Positions 62,576 to 64,000 of a DNA stretch of 64,000 nt are shown here, in pieces. The DNA is taken from positions 930,001-994,000 of the forward strand of contig NZ_FOFV01000001.1 in the NCBI RefSeq assembly GCF_900111005.1, given 5' to 3'. This stretch comes from Lentzea albida. Its GTDB lineage: Bacteria > Actinomycetota > Actinomycetes > Mycobacteriales > Pseudonocardiaceae. The position numbers were made by a program, and so were the translations under genes. Position 1 is the first letter of the stretch. Each line of letters starts with the position of its first letter. Below the pieces are notes generated by a model, which was not told where the DNA came from, searched no databases, and worked only from the letters and a program-made list of their open reading frames with translations.

Positions 62576-63415
62576 GTGGAACAACTCGGCTTCGACTTCG
62601 GCACCGCGGCACCACGTCGGCTCGTGCGCGTCACGCCCGCGAAGCTCGCGACGTGGACGGACTGCCCGCGCCGCTTCCGGATGACGTACCTCGACCGCCC
62701 CTCACCACCCCGAGGCGGCGCCTGGGCGCACAACACGCTGGGCGCCGTCGTGCACAACGCGCTGAAGGCCCTGTTCGACCTGCCGGCCGACCGCCGCACC
62801 CCGGACCAGGCCGTGGCCCTGGTCAGCCGCCAGTGGAAGTCCGAGGGCTTCCGCGACGTGGACCAGGCCGCCGAGTACCGCACCCGGGCCCAGGGCTGGG
62901 TCCACGAGTACGTCTCGTCCCTGGACGTCGACTTCGAACCGCTCGGCGTCGAGCGCTGGGTGTCCTCCCCGACCGAGCGCATCGTCGCCGAGGGCCGCGT
63001 GGACCGCATCGACCACCGCGACGGCGAACTGGTCATCGTCGACTACAAGACCGGCCGCCACGTCCTGACCTCCGACGACGCCCGAGGCTCCCAGGCCCTG
63101 GCGCTGTACGCGCTGGCGGCCCGCCGCACCCTGCGCAAACCGTGCCGCCGCGTCGAACTGCACCACCTGCCGTCCGGCTCGATCGCCGTGTGGGAGCACA
63201 CGGAGGAGTCGCTGGCGCGGCACGTGCGGCGGGCGGAGGAGGCGGCGGACGAGATCGACCTGGCCACGGAGACGCTGAAGGCGGGTGGGGACCCGGAGGT
63301 GCTGTTCCCGCCGGTCACGGGGCGGCAGTGCCAGTGGTGCGATTTTCGGCGGAGTTGTGCGGAGGGGCAGGCGGCGGCTCCGTCGTTGGAGCCTTGGGCG
63401 CTGTTGGCGCCTTAG
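62576..63415 (+). CDS. PD-(D/E)XK nuclease, Cas4/RecB-like, with Fe-S cysteines
   Basis: A 279-residue RecB-family exonuclease. The nuclease motif is GRVDRIDHRDGELVIVDYKT (Asp, and D-Y-K). The N-terminus has WTDCPRRFRMTYLDRP with a cysteine, and the C-terminus has C-x2-C-x5-C as CQWCDFRRSC, the four-cysteine [4Fe-4S] pattern of AddB and Cas4. There is no CRISPR array or cas1/2 in the window, so this is a solitary repair/processing nuclease. GTG 62576 is used. The gene after it is a small membrane protein. Confidence 0.87.
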   Translation: MEQLGFDFGTAAPRRLVRVTPAKLATWTDCPRRFRMTYLDRPSPPRGGAWAHNTLGAVVHNALKALFDLPADRRTPDQAVALVSRQWKSEGFRDVDQAAEYRTRAQGWVHEYVSSLDVDFEPLGVERWVSSPTERIVAEGRVDRIDHRDGELVIVDYKTGRHVLTSDDARGSQALALYALAARRTLRKPCRRVELHHLPSGSIAVWEHTEESLARHVRRAEEAADEIDLATETLKAGGDPEVLFPPVTGRQCQWCDFRRSCAEGQAAAPSLEPWALLAP

Positions 63416-63562
63416 GCGGTGGCGGCCTCCGGCTTGCTGGGGCTCCGGCTTGCCGCCGTGTGGCCCGGAAGGGTGTCTGGAGTGCGGCTTTTGCCGTAGC
63501 CGTGGCGGCGGCCGTCCGGGTCATGCCTGCCCGCGCACCCCAGGACCCGTAGGGTGGCGGGA

Positions 63563-63865
63563 GTGGACGTGGAAGCAGCAAAGCGGCCGTCGCGGACCTA
63601 CGGACTCCTGCGCGCCGTGAGCGGTGTGCTCGCGGTGGGCTTGGTGCTGCTCGCCCTGGGGAACATCGGCGTCCAGTTCTACGCGAACTCCCGCGATCTG
63701 CCGGGGCCCGGCACGTTGTCTGTGGTCGCGCACGTGGTGGCGGCGTTGCTGGTGGTCGCGGCGCAGATCGTGGCCGACCGGTACGCGGACTGGAAGGCGC
63801 CGGTCGCGTCCGTCGTGGTGCTCGTGGTCACGGGCGTGACGTTGTGGACGTTCTGGTGGGCCTAG
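63563..63865 (+). CDS. Small membrane protein
   Basis: A 100-residue protein with three hydrophobic segments (about 15-38, 50-70 and 77-97). I recognise no family. GTG 63563 follows GGGTGGCGGG; GTG 63554 in frame would add three residues. Function unknown. Confidence 0.6.
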   Translation: MDVEAAKRPSRTYGLLRAVSGVLAVGLVLLALGNIGVQFYANSRDLPGPGTLSVVAHVVAALLVVAAQIVADRYADWKAPVASVVVLVVTGVTLWTFWWA

Positions 63866-63892
63866 CCCGCGGTTGAGTCGCGGGCGCGCCGC

Positions 63893-64000
63893 CGGCCAAG
63901 GCCGGTCCGCACCTCAGCAAGCCGGCTCACGACATCGGCCAAGGCCGCGCCACACCCCGGCAGGCCCGCTCACGCCGCCGGCCGAGGCCGCGCCGCACCC
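63893..64000. repeat. 43-bp tandem repeat, running off the right edge
   Basis: CGGCCAAGGCCG at 63893, its copy at 63936 and a variant (CGGCCGAGGCCG) at 63979 mark a 43-bp period. Each is followed by a variable CGC-rich part and a CCGGCTCAC or CCCGCTCAC block. The array continues beyond the window end. There is no open reading frame in it. Confidence 0.7.

Overview
The window is high-GC actinobacterial chromosome with many GTG starts, four-base stop/start overlaps and short intergenic gaps. A member of the Pseudonocardiaceae (Lentzea/Saccharothrix/Amycolatopsis-like) fits best. From memory, the order tag, DUF3117, glgA<>glgC, O-methyltransferase, sigE-rseA-htrA-tatB, mrp, MgtE-N/CBS protein, DUF4190 protein, lpqY-sugABC and corA matches the Mycobacterium tuberculosis Rv1210-Rv1239c backbone. 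The window therefore looks like an ancestral actinobacterial block into which accessory genes have been placed.

Layout. 0-5 kb: cydBA (with an unusually short CydA), a PadR regulator with a membrane partner, a DivIVA-domain protein, 3-methyladenine glycosylase, and a paaX-enoyl-CoA hydratase pair. 5-12 kb: DUF3117, leucyl aminopeptidase, a secreted metal-dependent hydrolase, a LysR/MFS divergent pair and a large lipoprotein. 12-15 kb: glgA/glgC, followed by a strongly palindromic intergenic element. 15-20 kb: the SigE envelope-stress cassette with HtrA and TatB, then Mrp. 20-29 kb: small regulators, Nudix, a Mg2+-sensor-like MgtE-N/CBS operon, a kinase, and two probable ethylmalonyl-CoA-pathway genes (mcl and an acyl-CoA dehydrogenase).

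29.5-43 kb holds the most distinctive accessory locus. It encodes a 2245-residue secreted protein with six LamG domains and a cysteine-repeat tail. Immediately downstream is a 2068-residue secreted RHS protein with a HINT domain and a roughly 120-residue variable C-terminal tip, then a small candidate immunity gene and a strong terminator. The tip and immunity gene are visibly poorer in GC than the RHS body. This is the architecture of a polymorphic toxin-immunity system.

43-48 kb: the trehalose importer lpqY-sugA-sugB-sugC with its own promoter and terminator. With glgA/glgC it links trehalose recycling to alpha-glucan synthesis. 48-54 kb: an SDR, several uncharacterised proteins, an ArsR/AHSA1 pair with a symmetric operator facing a SUKH-fold gene, a decayed GNAT gene, and a ParB-like/metallophosphoesterase pair. 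54-64 kb: two DUF2332 paralogues, corA preceded by a 19-codon leader ORF, a 31-residue membrane peptide, a MaoC-type hydratase (third ethylmalonyl-CoA-pathway candidate), a PH-domain protein, a PHP phosphoesterase, MarC, an ArsC-like reductase and a Cas4-like RecB nuclease. The window ends in a 43-bp tandem repeat. I saw no rRNA, tRNA, CRISPR array or transposase.
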